Source: Spirochaetales bacterium
Lineage (GTDB): Bacteria; Spirochaetota; Spirochaetia; JAFGDJ01
Direction of reading: 5' to 3'
NCBI GenBank assembly: GCA_016932135.1
Contig: JAFGDJ010000212.1
Span: 1 to 52,612, forward strand
DNA length: 52,612 nucleotides
In this document: positions 1-6,800 of the stretch, one piece after another
Position numbering within the stretch: position 1 is the stretch's first letter
How the letters are laid out: each line of letters opens with the position of its first letter
Notes under the pieces: generated by a model
The model's database searches: none
What the model saw: the letters and a program-made list of their open reading frames with translations, nothing else
Told to the model about the DNA's origin: nothing
Position numbers and translations under genes: made by a program

Positions 1-132
1 CGGTGTCCATACGAAGAGTCCAATTTTACCGAAAAACCGGTAAAACAGGAGGATCATCAAAAAGTTTACCCCCAGCATCAGAAACCACAGAATTTCGTTG
101 GACGGGGGAATACAACCGATAGAGAGAGCCAT
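1..132 (-). CDS. queuosine precursor transporter (YhhQ/VUT family), N-terminal part
   Basis: Only the first 44 codons are inside the window; the gene runs off the left edge. The translated start has the pattern NEILWFLMLGVNFLMILLFYR followed by a short FFGKIGLFVW stretch, which matches the first membrane helix of the VUT/YhhQ family. These inner-membrane proteins import queuosine precursors (preQ0/preQ1) for tRNA modification. The ATG lies 6 nt downstream of the stop of the small gene at 139-447, so it is probably the last visible gene of the leftward run that starts near 2661. The family call rests on a short segment and is an inference. Confidence 0.7.
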   Translation of the reverse strand, partial: MALSIGCIPPSNEILWFLMLGVNFLMILLFYRFFGKIGLFVWTP

Positions 133-138
133 AGGTCT

Positions 139-447
139 TCAGTTTACCTTGCTGTGTTTGTCCCGGTACTGCACCAGCTGCTTCTTCAGGGCGGGGAAGA
201 TCTTCACGTTATTCTCTTCGAAAACCTTTCTTTTATCCACATAGTCTTTTACCGCTTGGGCATATTGATCGGGAACGTTAAAGGTTCCGAAATGATTCAG
301 GGCGGTCCTGGGGGAAGGGCTGTGAAAAGCCCCTCCCCTCTCGTTGGCACAGACCTTCAGTTCTTCGATCCAGATCTCCAGGACCACATCGCCATCCTGG
401 TCCGTGCCCCGTCTTTTATGTCTCGTAGAATAGATAACCGCTTTCAT
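139..447 (-). CDS. hypothetical protein, 102 aa
   Basis: I do not recognise this family. It is a soluble, charged protein with no signal peptide or membrane segment. The N-terminal half (MKAVIYSTRHKRRGTD, then VVLEIWIEELKVC) looks beta-rich and the C-terminal half (about 60-100) looks helical and lysine-rich. It sits 6 nt after the stop of the large LPP20 lipoprotein gene and 6 nt before the transporter gene, so it is almost certainly co-transcribed with both. The ATG at 447 is the only sensible start. Real because of tight operon packing, but function unknown. Confidence 0.6.
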   Translation of the reverse strand: MKAVIYSTRHKRRGTDQDGDVVLEIWIEELKVCANERGGAFHSPSPRTALNHFGTFNVPDQYAQAVKDYVDKRKVFEENNVKIFPALKKQLVQYRDKHSKVN

Positions 448-453
448 ACAGCC

Positions 454-1842
454 TTAATCGAAGGAAAAAGCTCCGGTTATCCCCTGGATAAAGGCTCCAT
501 CCAGCTCCAGGTCGCCGAAGAGTTTCTCCAGGGCCTTGGTGTTCGCCTGGCTCCAGTTGAGACCGCCGCCCTTGGCTTCCGGGGTCTCGTAGGTAAAAAT
601 GCTCTTTGATTGCCTCATCACCGAAAAATTACCCTTGACGTAAATAATGGTGAATCCGTAATCGTTGGGCGGAGCGTTCCGGTATTCCAGGTTAAAGGTC
701 AGGGTATAGGTTTTGTCTCCCGCTCCTTCCTCGATCTTTACGGGCAGGGTTTTAGAAAAGAGAGCCTTGGCGGTGTTGTACACCGCGCTTTGAGAATATC
801 CGGGATCCACGTCCCCCCCGGCGGAAACAATGAGCTCGGCTTTTTGCTGCCGGATATCCAGGAGAAAATCCCGCTGTGCCACAATTATTTCGGTCTTCAC
901 GCTGCCGGGTCGAATACCGAACTCTGAAAGATCCAACGTCGCCGTGAGGTAGCTCTTGCCCACGGAAAAGCCGGAAAAATTGACGTTCTCGGAATAAGTC
1001 CCTGTTTTATCCGTCACAACCTTGAGGGATGGTCCGTCGGCCATGTCCTTAGCCTTGATAATGAAGGCCAGCTGTCCCGGCTGAAGTCCCAGGACGGAAG
1101 AAACCTTCAGGCTTAGCCTGGCGGGCCGCCCGGCTTCCGTTTCGACAGCCGCGGGTGATACCTGAACGGACAGGCTGTTCACATGAGTGCCTATCTGCCG
1201 TTCCAGGAGATCAATCAGGGAACCCGACTCGCCGGATAAAGAAGTTTTGATCATACCGGTATAGGGCGATTCGGCCACGATGCTCCAGCCCCTGGCCAGC
1301 AGGGTGAGTCTTTCGGCCACACTGACTTGAGGGTTTCCTAAGGCCGGGGCCACCAGATCCTGAACCCGTTTATCCAGCTCTCTCATTTCCCGCTGCTGGA
1401 TTTCCGCCCATTTCGCCTTGTTGATCCTTACATAATACCAATAGCCCCAATCGGGAGCGTAAAAGGAGTCCATAATTTCCACAGCCTGGAGATTCTGGGC
1501 TACCGTTTCGTTGATTTGAACATCCGCCGAGCGGGATACCCCTCCGGCACCATCGTCCACTTCCCGGAAAGAAGTCTCGGATTTGATGTTTGTGGAAATA
1601 GCTGCCGCCAGGTTGGTCATAGCGTTCTTTCTGGCCACTTCGTTATCTTCCGCCTGGTTTCCCATGTTGGACGAACCGATCCCGATAAAATAGGCGTTAT
1701 CGGCGGGAAAACTGGTTACCCATGCCGGAGCTCGCGAGCTTCCCGCACCACCGCTGGAAGGGGCACTCGCGCAGGCACTGAAAAAGCAGACTGCCGCCAG
1801 AAGAGTGAGAGCGGCGGTTACGGTAAAAATCTTTCCTTTCAT
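454..1842 (-). CDS. LPP20-family lipoprotein, 462 aa
   Basis: A probable outer-membrane or periplasmic lipoprotein. The signal peptide ends in a lipobox with Cys at residue 24 (CFFSAC). It is followed by a Ser/Gly/Ala-rich linker and an LPP20-type domain at about 38-165 containing PAWVTSFP, YFIGIGSS, an Ala/Asn-rich helix (ARKNAMTNLAAAIS) and YWYYVRINKAKW. Residues 220-460 look beta-rich and are not recognised; they may be Ig-like and LPP20-like repeats. The ATG has AAGGAAG 8 nt upstream. It is 15 nt downstream of a second LPP20 gene, so the two are one operon. Members of this family are often found near flagellar or envelope genes; no such link is visible here. Confidence 0.75.
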   Translation of the reverse strand: MKGKIFTVTAALTLLAAVCFFSACASAPSSGGAGSSRAPAWVTSFPADNAYFIGIGSSNMGNQAEDNEVARKNAMTNLAAAISTNIKSETSFREVDDGAGGVSRSADVQINETVAQNLQAVEIMDSFYAPDWGYWYYVRINKAKWAEIQQREMRELDKRVQDLVAPALGNPQVSVAERLTLLARGWSIVAESPYTGMIKTSLSGESGSLIDLLERQIGTHVNSLSVQVSPAAVETEAGRPARLSLKVSSVLGLQPGQLAFIIKAKDMADGPSLKVVTDKTGTYSENVNFSGFSVGKSYLTATLDLSEFGIRPGSVKTEIIVAQRDFLLDIRQQKAELIVSAGGDVDPGYSQSAVYNTAKALFSKTLPVKIEEGAGDKTYTLTFNLEYRNAPPNDYGFTIIYVKGNFSVMRQSKSIFTYETPEAKGGGLNWSQANTKALEKLFGDLELDGAFIQGITGAFSFD

Positions 1843-1857
1843 CGTCGGCTTCCTTTA

Positions 1858-2661
1858 TTACGATTTTCTGGTATTTTTATCCCTCGGACACAAGGCAAGG
1901 GAATAATAATTCGCACCGTCCGGCGATACCCAACGGGCGAAGACATAGAAACCAAGAACCACGGCCTCGGAGACCTCCTGCCGTTTCTGCGCAAAAGCGG
2001 TTCCCACGGTGTCCACCTCGATATCCCGCCGGTCCGTGGATTGCCGGACGGAAATTTGCCGAATGATTTCCTCCAGGGCCCGGTCATCCGCGGCGGCTAC
2101 CGAGGTATCGAACCTGCCGGTTCTCTGGGCTACCCCAACCCCCACGTAATACCCCGAAATGGAAGGAAAATCTTTCACCCAGGCTGGTTCCCCGCCTACC
2201 GGAGAAAAGGAATAAGGCACCGTCGGCATGGTATATCCATCCAGGCTCGCCAGGATATAGGACCCGTTCCTGTCCTGCATTTCCCGAAGGATCACCAGTT
2301 TATCCACCAGTTCTTCCGCCAGGTCCCGGTCGTAGAGGATATCCAGGTCTTCCAGATAAAAGAGGTCCCGGTTGTTTTCATTCACCAGGAAGGTAGAGAC
2401 GGCCTGGACCGCGACAAAACGGGAAGCCTGAACGGCGGCGTTCTGCAGGCAGAAACCCCATTCATCGTCCCGATTGGACATCCTGGGTGAGGCGGCAAAA
2501 AAGACGGGAAGTTCTCCCTGGGGAGGTGTTTGAAGAAAGGAAACCCAGGAAGGGGACGAAAAATCAGCGGCACTCTCCAGGACTACCCTGGAGGATTCGG
2601 TCCCGACGGACACACAGGCTAGGCATATCATAGCGCAGAAAAGAACTGATAATGCTCTCAA
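1858..2661 (-). CDS. LPP20-family lipoprotein, 267 aa, TTG start
   Basis: Second member of the LPP20 cluster. A short signal peptide ends in a lipobox (MICLAC, Cys16). Two LPP20-like units are visible: PSWVSFLQTPP...ELPVFFAASPRMSN near residues 34-60, and PAWVKDFPSISGYYVGVGVA near 158-180, each followed by an Ala/Arg-rich helix. The start codon is TTG at 2661, chosen because a strong GGGGGAG lies 7 nt upstream and the signal peptide begins there; there is no ATG before the lipobox. It is first of the leftward operon with the 462-aa lipoprotein. Confidence 0.72.
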   Translation of the reverse strand: MRALSVLFCAMICLACVSVGTESSRVVLESAADFSSPSWVSFLQTPPQGELPVFFAASPRMSNRDDEWGFCLQNAAVQASRFVAVQAVSTFLVNENNRDLFYLEDLDILYDRDLAEELVDKLVILREMQDRNGSYILASLDGYTMPTVPYSFSPVGGEPAWVKDFPSISGYYVGVGVAQRTGRFDTSVAAADDRALEEIIRQISVRQSTDRRDIEVDTVGTAFAQKRQEVSEAVVLGFYVFARWVSPDGANYYSLALCPRDKNTRKS

Positions 2662-2663
2662 AT

Positions 2664-2720
2664 CACGCTCCCCCGACTGTCTAAGAACTTTTGCTTAAGG
2701 ATACTGTAGCAGGAAAACTC
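2664..2720 (-). promoter_or_regulatory. possible promoter of the leftward LPP20 operon
   Basis: On the minus strand a TTTTCA hexamer, a 17-nt spacer and an extended -10 TGCTACAGT lie upstream of the TTG-started lipoprotein gene. The match is moderate; the interval given is approximate and no regulator site is evident. Confidence 0.35.
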
Positions 2721-2761
2721 CATCATGAAAAGACTTACAGCACCGAGGAACCGGGGTGAAG

Positions 2762-2801
2762 AAAAAAAACGGGCGCATTTCCCCGAGAGGAAAGGCGCCC
2801 C
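2762..2801 (-). terminator. Rho-independent terminator after the 181-aa LPP20 gene
   Basis: Read leftward, a GGGCGC...GCGCCC stem (plus-strand arms 2771-2776 and 2795-2800) with an inner TTTCC/GGAAA pairing is followed by a run of eight T (plus-strand A run 2762-2769). It starts 13 nt after the stop codon at 2814. It separates this monocistronic gene from the operon beginning at 2661. Confidence 0.9.
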
Positions 2802-2813
2802 GTGGTACCGAAA

Positions 2814-3359
2814 TTAGCGGACGGGCTCGGATTGAGGCGGGTTGTTTTCTAACTCGTGGTTCAGCCGATCCACCGCCTGGGCTGCTTTGAATTCAGCGAA
2901 GGCCGCTCCTTCGTTCCGCACAAAGGAATCTTCCGCCGCGTCAAGTAAGGCCTGCTTCGGATACTGCATAAGAACCCATACTCCGCCGTCTTTATCCTGC
3001 TCCATTCGAACGGGTGTAGCGCCGGAAAGGGTCTGATCGGTAATTTCCTTGGTTACGGTCTCAAGGAACTGAATTGTCTGGGTGTCACCATCCACTCCGG
3101 CTTCCTGGGCATAACTGATAACGGCGGATTGAATGGTTGTTTCAACCTGCTTGGCGATATCAGCCCGGGCGTTGGTCTGAGCCACCGTCCGAGACAGGGC
3201 AAAGGTGGACTGCTTGCCGTAACCCACTCCAAAGATAGCGTCGGAAGCTACGGGAGGATTAAGAACAAAGTCCGGCAGGCCGCTGACCTGATCGGACGCG
3301 CAGGACGCGACGAGAATAAGGGCTATTCCCGCCAACAGTATTAGGGTTAATCGTTTCAT
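2814..3359 (-). CDS. LPP20-family lipoprotein, 181 aa
   Basis: Third and smallest LPP20-type lipoprotein. The signal peptide ends in LVASC (Cys20). The mature part contains PDFVLNPP, IFGVGYGKQ, a long Ala/Arg helix with ALSRTVAQTNARADIAKQVE at about 53-72, and a GGVWVLMQYPKQALL strand-helix near 125-139, the pattern of the LPP20 domain. The C-terminus is hydrophilic. ATG at 3359 has GGAGA upstream. It has its own promoter and its own terminator, so it is separately expressed from the neighbouring two LPP20 genes. Confidence 0.8.
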   Translation of the reverse strand: MKRLTLILLAGIALILVASCASDQVSGLPDFVLNPPVASDAIFGVGYGKQSTFALSRTVAQTNARADIAKQVETTIQSAVISYAQEAGVDGDTQTIQFLETVTKEITDQTLSGATPVRMEQDKDGGVWVLMQYPKQALLDAAEDSFVRNEGAAFAEFKAAQAVDRLNHELENNPPQSEPVR

Positions 3360-3397
3360 CGATGGTCTCCTTTTCTCTTCTAAAATACTATATAAGA

Positions 3398-3426
3398 ATA
3401 ATATCCCTCCCCAGGGCTTTTATCAA
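3398..3426 (-). promoter_or_regulatory. sigma-70 type promoter of the 181-aa LPP20 gene
   Basis: Minus strand: TTGATA (3426-3421), 17-nt spacer, TATTAT (3403-3398). The start codon is about 40 nt downstream. It is divergent from the promoter at 3452-3480, with an AAAGAAT/ATTCTTT inverted repeat between them. Confidence 0.7.
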
Positions 3427-3430
3427 GGCT

Positions 3431-3446
3431 AAAGAATAAATTCTTT
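3431..3446. repeat. 16-nt inverted repeat between divergent promoters
   Basis: AAAGAAT, two A, ATTCTTT: 7-bp perfect arms. It lies between the -35 boxes of two divergent promoters (3421-3426 and 3452-3457), a typical place for a shared operator. No family of regulator can be named. Confidence 0.4.
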
Positions 3447-3451
3447 CTCCT

Positions 3452-3480
3452 TTGACAAAAATCACTTCAAAGGCTACTAT
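3452..3480 (+). promoter_or_regulatory. strong promoter, probably leaderless, of the HMA-like gene
   Basis: Consensus TTGACA (3452-3457), exactly 17 nt, TACTAT (3475-3480). Only 7 nt separate the -10 box from the ATG at 3488, so transcription should begin at or next to the A of the start codon. A longer reading frame starting with TTG at 3452 would use the -35 box as coding sequence and is not credible. Confidence 0.8.
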
Positions 3481-3487
3481 CCTTACC

Positions 3488-3721
3488 ATGGCCAGAACGA
3501 AAACCTATTACTATCTTGTGGATAAATTGAACGATCAATCGGCGCCTAAAATCAGGTCTGCCCTGAAAGCCCTGGAATCGGTGGAGGACGTGCGCCCCCG
3601 CCTCGCTTCGGGGATTATCGAGGTGGACGCTAAGAAAGACGTGGAACAGGAATTGAAGATGGCGGCGGAAATCGCCGGATGCATCTTCAGGACCAAGGTT
3701 CAAAAGAAACAGGTTCGCTGA
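3488..3721 (+). CDS. HMA-like small protein without CxxC, 77 aa
   Basis: A small soluble protein with the beta-alpha-beta-beta-alpha-beta order of heavy-metal-associated (HMA/ferredoxin-like) domains: TYYYLVDKL, a helix with APKIRSALKALESV, EDVRPRLASGIIEVD, a helix to AAEIAGCIF, then a basic tail. The metal-binding CxxC of true copper chaperones is absent, so a metal role is doubtful and a regulatory or adaptor role is possible. ATG at 3488 is chosen over upstream TTG because of the promoter. Its last 35 nt overlap, tail to tail, the THEP1-like gene. Confidence 0.7.
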   Translation: MARTKTYYYLVDKLNDQSAPKIRSALKALESVEDVRPRLASGIIEVDAKKDVEQELKMAAEIAGCIFRTKVQKKQVR

Positions 3722-4214
3722 GAGAACAGTCGGTAATTTCTACCACCCGGTCTTTCAATCCGTAGAAAGTCATCAGCTCATCCAGCAGGGGACGTCGGAT
3801 AACCAGCACCAGGGTTCCGGCGTATTTCCTCAAGACTTCCCTCAGTACGGGGCCGAAGCCCTTTCCTTTCAGTTCCTGGGGACCCAGTTCATCGATAACC
3901 AGCATGTCCGACCCCACTCCCCGAAGAATCACCTCGGAAGCCCGGCGAAACCCCTCGTCGGAAAAGTGAAAGGACCCGGTGGCCTCTTCCGAATCGAGCT
4001 TCTCCCGGGATACCAGGAGAAAACGCTCACCATCCTTAATATCCACGGCCATGTAGGCCTCCTTACGGCCGTCCCGCATCAGGGCTTCCGAAAGGACCCC
4101 CGCGACGGAAAGCCCCCGGGCCAGAGAAGAACGCAGATATTCTTTGAGCTTTCCGGTTTTTCCGGCATCCACGGGTCCGGTGAAGATATGGATTTCAGGT
4201 CCGGCGGCACTCAT
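3687..4214 (-). CDS. THEP1-type nucleoside-triphosphatase (NTPase_1 family), 175 aa
   Basis: P-loop NTPase related to bacterial and archaeal THEP1. Walker A is GPVDAGKT at residues 13-20; Walker B is the LVIDELGPQEL segment near 104-114, with the DELG signature typical of this family. Length fits the family. Members hydrolyse NTPs in vitro, but their physiological role is unclear. The gene is divergent from mobB, also a P-loop protein, with overlapping promoters. The start codon lies 8 nt after a TATAAT box, so the mRNA may be nearly leaderless. Confidence 0.8.
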   Translation of the reverse strand: MSAAGPEIHIFTGPVDAGKTGKLKEYLRSSLARGLSVAGVLSEALMRDGRKEAYMAVDIKDGERFLLVSREKLDSEEATGSFHFSDEGFRRASEVILRGVGSDMLVIDELGPQELKGKGFGPVLREVLRKYAGTLVLVIRRPLLDELMTFYGLKDRVVEITDCSLSEPVSFEPWS

Positions 4215-4222
4215 ACCCTCTG

Positions 4223-4251
4223 ATTATAGCGGTATAACCCTCGGTTGAAAA
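4223..4251 (-). promoter_or_regulatory. promoter of the THEP1-type gene
   Basis: Minus strand: TTTTCA (4251-4246), 17 nt, TATAAT (4228-4223), then 8 nt to the ATG. Its -35 box overlaps the -35 box of the divergent mobB promoter, so the two cannot easily be occupied together. Confidence 0.75.
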
Positions 4252-4274
4252 GCCGGCGTTATCCGTGATAGAAC
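4245..4274 (+). promoter_or_regulatory. promoter of mobB-bioYMN, probably leaderless
   Basis: TTGAAA (4245-4250), 18-nt spacer, extended -10 TGATAGAAC (hexamer 4269-4274), then only 6 nt to the mobB ATG. No Shine-Dalgarno sequence precedes the start. Confidence 0.65.
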
Positions 4275-4280
4275 AGTGCC

Positions 4281-4799
4281 ATGAGTCATACAGGGGAACT
4301 GGTGGTATCTTTTCTGGGATGGTCGGGCAGCGGTAAAACCACCTTTATCGAAGACTGTATAAAAGGCCTTACAAAGCGTGGATTGAAGGTTGGAGCTCTG
4401 AAGTCCACCCATCGAGAGGTCGGGCTGGACTTCCCCGGAACGGACAGTTATCGTTTCCGGAGCGCCGGAGCGGTAGAGGTCTGCCTTTTGGCGGCTAACG
4501 GATCGGCCCTGTTCTGTTCCTCCGGCGAGATGGATCGAGGGGATTTTCCCCGGCTTTTTAAAGGTGCTGATATCATTCTCGCCGAAGGGTACCACGGTTC
4601 TTCGGATCTGCGCTTCGAGGTGTTCCGGCGGGGGTTCCCCTCCCAGGATATGAAAATACCAAAAGAACAACTGGACGGGGTTATCACCGAGGACGATGAG
4701 ACCCTTCACCTTTTTAAAGAGCTGGGAAAACCGGCTTTTTCTCCGGCCCGGCCGGAGGAATTCTTCGTCTACCTTCTTTCCAGGATCCTCCGCCGATGA
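4281..4799 (+). CDS. mobB: molybdopterin-guanine dinucleotide biosynthesis protein MobB
   Basis: GTP-binding accessory protein for molybdenum cofactor (MGD) synthesis. The P-loop is GWSGSGKT at 13-20. VGALKSTHREVGLDFPGTDSYRF (residues about 37-59) carries the conserved K-x(n)-H and D-S/T-x-R of MobB, and a later ILAEGYHGS segment matches the LVEG motif. Length 172 aa is normal. The stop overlaps the bioY start by 4 nt (ATGA), so it is translationally coupled to the biotin transporter. That link is unusual; no other molybdenum gene is in the window. Confidence 0.85.
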   Translation: MSHTGELVVSFLGWSGSGKTTFIEDCIKGLTKRGLKVGALKSTHREVGLDFPGTDSYRFRSAGAVEVCLLAANGSALFCSSGEMDRGDFPRLFKGADIILAEGYHGSSDLRFEVFRRGFPSQDMKIPKEQLDGVITEDDETLHLFKELGKPAFSPARPEEFFVYLLSRILRR

Positions 4800-5356
4800 A
4801 ACGGGGGAACCTTAAGTCGACCGTTTATATTTCAGCCTTCGCCGCCCTGATGGTCCTGGGAGTCTTTATCCGCATTCCCCTGGGGCCGGTGCCTATTGTC
4901 ATGACCAATTTCTTCGTTCTTCTGGCGGGATATCTTCTGGGTCCCGTTTCCGGTTCGGCGGCGGTCCTTCTGTACCTGTTTCTCGGTGCCGCGGGACTCC
5001 CGGTGTTTTCCGCCGGGGGCGGCGCCGCATTGTTTCTCGGACCCACGGGGGGCTACCTGGCGGGATACCTGCCCGCCGCCTTGCTGACGGGTTTCCTTGC
5101 CGATAAGAATCGACGCAACAAAACCTGGGCGGACATACTGATCTTTACCCTGGGAGCCCTGATCATCTACCTGCCCGGGGTGCTCTGGCTGAGCCATGTC
5201 ACCGGTCTTCCTTTTAAGGCATCCCTGCAAACGGGGATGCTTCCCTTCCTCCCGGGGGATATCCTTAAGATCGCCGCGGCCACGGCGGTGGCGCGACGCC
5301 TGAAGAACTATCTTCCGGAACTTTTTCCCCCGGCAAAGAACGGGCGGGATCAATGA
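4796..5356 (+). CDS. bioY: biotin ECF transporter substrate-binding protein BioY
   Basis: Integral membrane S component that binds biotin. It has about six hydrophobic helices, with the BioY hallmarks IPLGPVPIVMTNFFVLLAGY near 25-44, LLGPVSGSAAVLLYLFLGAAG, and PTGGYLAGY near 83-91 (all within 186 aa, the usual length). It overlaps mobB and bioM by 4 nt each. With bioM and bioN it forms the three-part transporter, which imports biotin for carboxylases. Confidence 0.93.
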   Translation: MKRGNLKSTVYISAFAALMVLGVFIRIPLGPVPIVMTNFFVLLAGYLLGPVSGSAAVLLYLFLGAAGLPVFSAGGGAALFLGPTGGYLAGYLPAALLTGFLADKNRRNKTWADILIFTLGALIIYLPGVLWLSHVTGLPFKASLQTGMLPFLPGDILKIAAATAVARRLKNYLPELFPPAKNGRDQ

Positions 5357-6096
5357 AGATCATCGAAACTCAGGGCCTGGGGCATCGTTTCCCCGACGGC
5401 ACTCTCGCATTAAACGGGGTAAACCTGGTGGTGGAGAAAGGGGAATTCACGATCCTGGCAGGGAGAAACGGATCGGGTAAAACCGTTCTGATGAAACACC
5501 TGAAAGGGCTCCTGACTCCCAGTAGCGGCAGGGTGTTGATTCATGGCGCGGACCTGCGGCACCTTCCGCCGGAATACAGGACTACCGTGGGATTGGTGTT
5601 TCAAAACCCGGATTCCCAGTTTGTCGGTCAGACGGTGATGGAAGATCTTCGTTTCGGGCCGGAAAATCTCCGGCTCCCGGAAGAGGAGATTCAGCGGAGG
5701 GTGCAGCGAGCGCTGGACATTACCTCCCTGAGGGACAAGGCAGATCGGCGGCCCCACACGCTTTCGGGGGGGGAAAAACGGCGGCTCGCCGTGGCCGGGG
5801 TCCTGGCCCTGGACCCGGAGGTCCTGGTGCTGGACGAACCTTTTTCAGGTCTCGACCTGGAAGGAACGAAAGACGTGCTGCGGGGAATTCTGGCTTTACA
5901 CGACCTGGGGCATACCATCCTTTTAATCACCCATGAGGTGGAGAAGGTCTTAGCTCATGCCGGCCGCCTGGTGATCATGGAACACGGCCGGGTCGTGGCG
6001 GATGACCATCCTTCCGCTCTTTTACAAACAGCTCCCCGCTTCGGCATTCATATACCGAAAAAGGCGGACCTTTCGGATATGACATGGATAGAGTAA
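5353..6096 (+). CDS. bioM: biotin ECF transporter ATPase BioM
   Basis: Energy-coupling ATPase (EcfA type) of the biotin transporter. All ABC motifs are intact: Walker A GRNGSGKT (about 36-43), Q-loop QNPDSQF, signature LSGGEKRR, Walker B LVLDEPFSGLD, and H-loop THEVEK. A single 247-aa ATPase is expected to act as a homodimer beneath BioN. It is placed between bioY and bioN with overlaps of 4 and 13 nt. Confidence 0.92.
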   Translation: MKIIETQGLGHRFPDGTLALNGVNLVVEKGEFTILAGRNGSGKTVLMKHLKGLLTPSSGRVLIHGADLRHLPPEYRTTVGLVFQNPDSQFVGQTVMEDLRFGPENLRLPEEEIQRRVQRALDITSLRDKADRRPHTLSGGEKRRLAVAGVLALDPEVLVLDEPFSGLDLEGTKDVLRGILALHDLGHTILLITHEVEKVLAHAGRLVIMEHGRVVADDHPSALLQTAPRFGIHIPKKADLSDMTWIE

Positions 6097-6800
6097 TCTT
6101 CCGGTATTTTCCCGGAGACAGCCTGATCCACCGGTTTGATCCCCGGATAAAGCTTCCCGGCTGCGCCCTCTTCTGTTACGCCGCCCTGCAACCCGGCCCG
6201 CGAAACCTGGCGATAACGGCCGGGGCCTTACTGGCGGCTTTTCTTTTCGCCCGGATTCCCTTAAAAACCTTGCTTATCGACTTTCTGCGCTTCGTGCCCC
6301 TGCTGACGGCACTGTTTCTGGCGGTGTTTTTCTCCTCCGACGACGGGGGACCCCTTGTACCCGCCGCCCTGGCGGCAGGCCGCTTCGCTCTGCTTATTCT
6401 GGCGGGGAACCTGCTGATACAGACCACTGCCTTGAGCAGGATATCCGCGGCGGTCCGGTGGTTCTTAACACCCCTTCCCCGAAGACTTGCCGGAAGACTG
6501 GGGACCATGATCGGCCTGTCGGTGGGACTCATTCCTCTTTTCTTTCAAGAGCTGGAAGAATCCAGGGATGCCCTGAAAGCCCGCGGTCTGAGAGCGCGGA
6601 AACAGCCCCTCCGTTGGGCGGTCAAACTCCTTACACCCCTTCTGGCCCGGGTGTTTCTCCGAACGGAAGAAATGGCGGAAGCCATGGAAGGGAGATGTTA
6701 CAGTGACGAAAGGTCTTCTCTGCCGCTGAAAGCTCAAGGCATAGACTGGCTCTTCGGTCTCGCCGTCATTCTGCTGGTTCTGGCAATCTGTCAGACGTGA
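6084..6800 (+). CDS. bioN: biotin ECF transporter transmembrane protein BioN
   Basis: T component that couples the ATPase to BioY. It has an N-terminal DSLIHRFDPRIKL motif typical of EcfT/CbiQ proteins, about five membrane helices, and two cytoplasmic coupling helices. The first coupling motif is intact (KARGLRA); the second reads MEGRCYSDE, where the usual pattern is an ARG-like triplet followed by a bulky residue. It overlaps pssA, tail to tail, by 10 nt, leaving no space for a conventional terminator. Confidence 0.88.
   Translation: MDRVIFRYFPGDSLIHRFDPRIKLPGCALFCYAALQPGPRNLAITAGALLAAFLFARIPLKTLLIDFLRFVPLLTALFLAVFFSSDDGGPLVPAALAAGRFALLILAGNLLIQTTALSRISAAVRWFLTPLPRRLAGRLGTMIGLSVGLIPLFFQELEESRDALKARGLRARKQPLRWAVKLLTPLLARVFLRTEEMAEAMEGRCYSDERSSLPLKAQGIDWLFGLAVILLVLAICQT

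Noticed and set aside
1516-2490. A 324-codon frame on the plus strand over two LPP20 genes
   Set aside because: Arg/Gly/Pro-rich, no motif, and it crosses the junction of two well-supported leftward lipoproteins.
3452-3487. TTG start giving a longer HMA-like protein
   Set aside because: The TTG is the -35 box TTGACA of a consensus promoter, and the ATG at 3488 is placed right after the -10 box.
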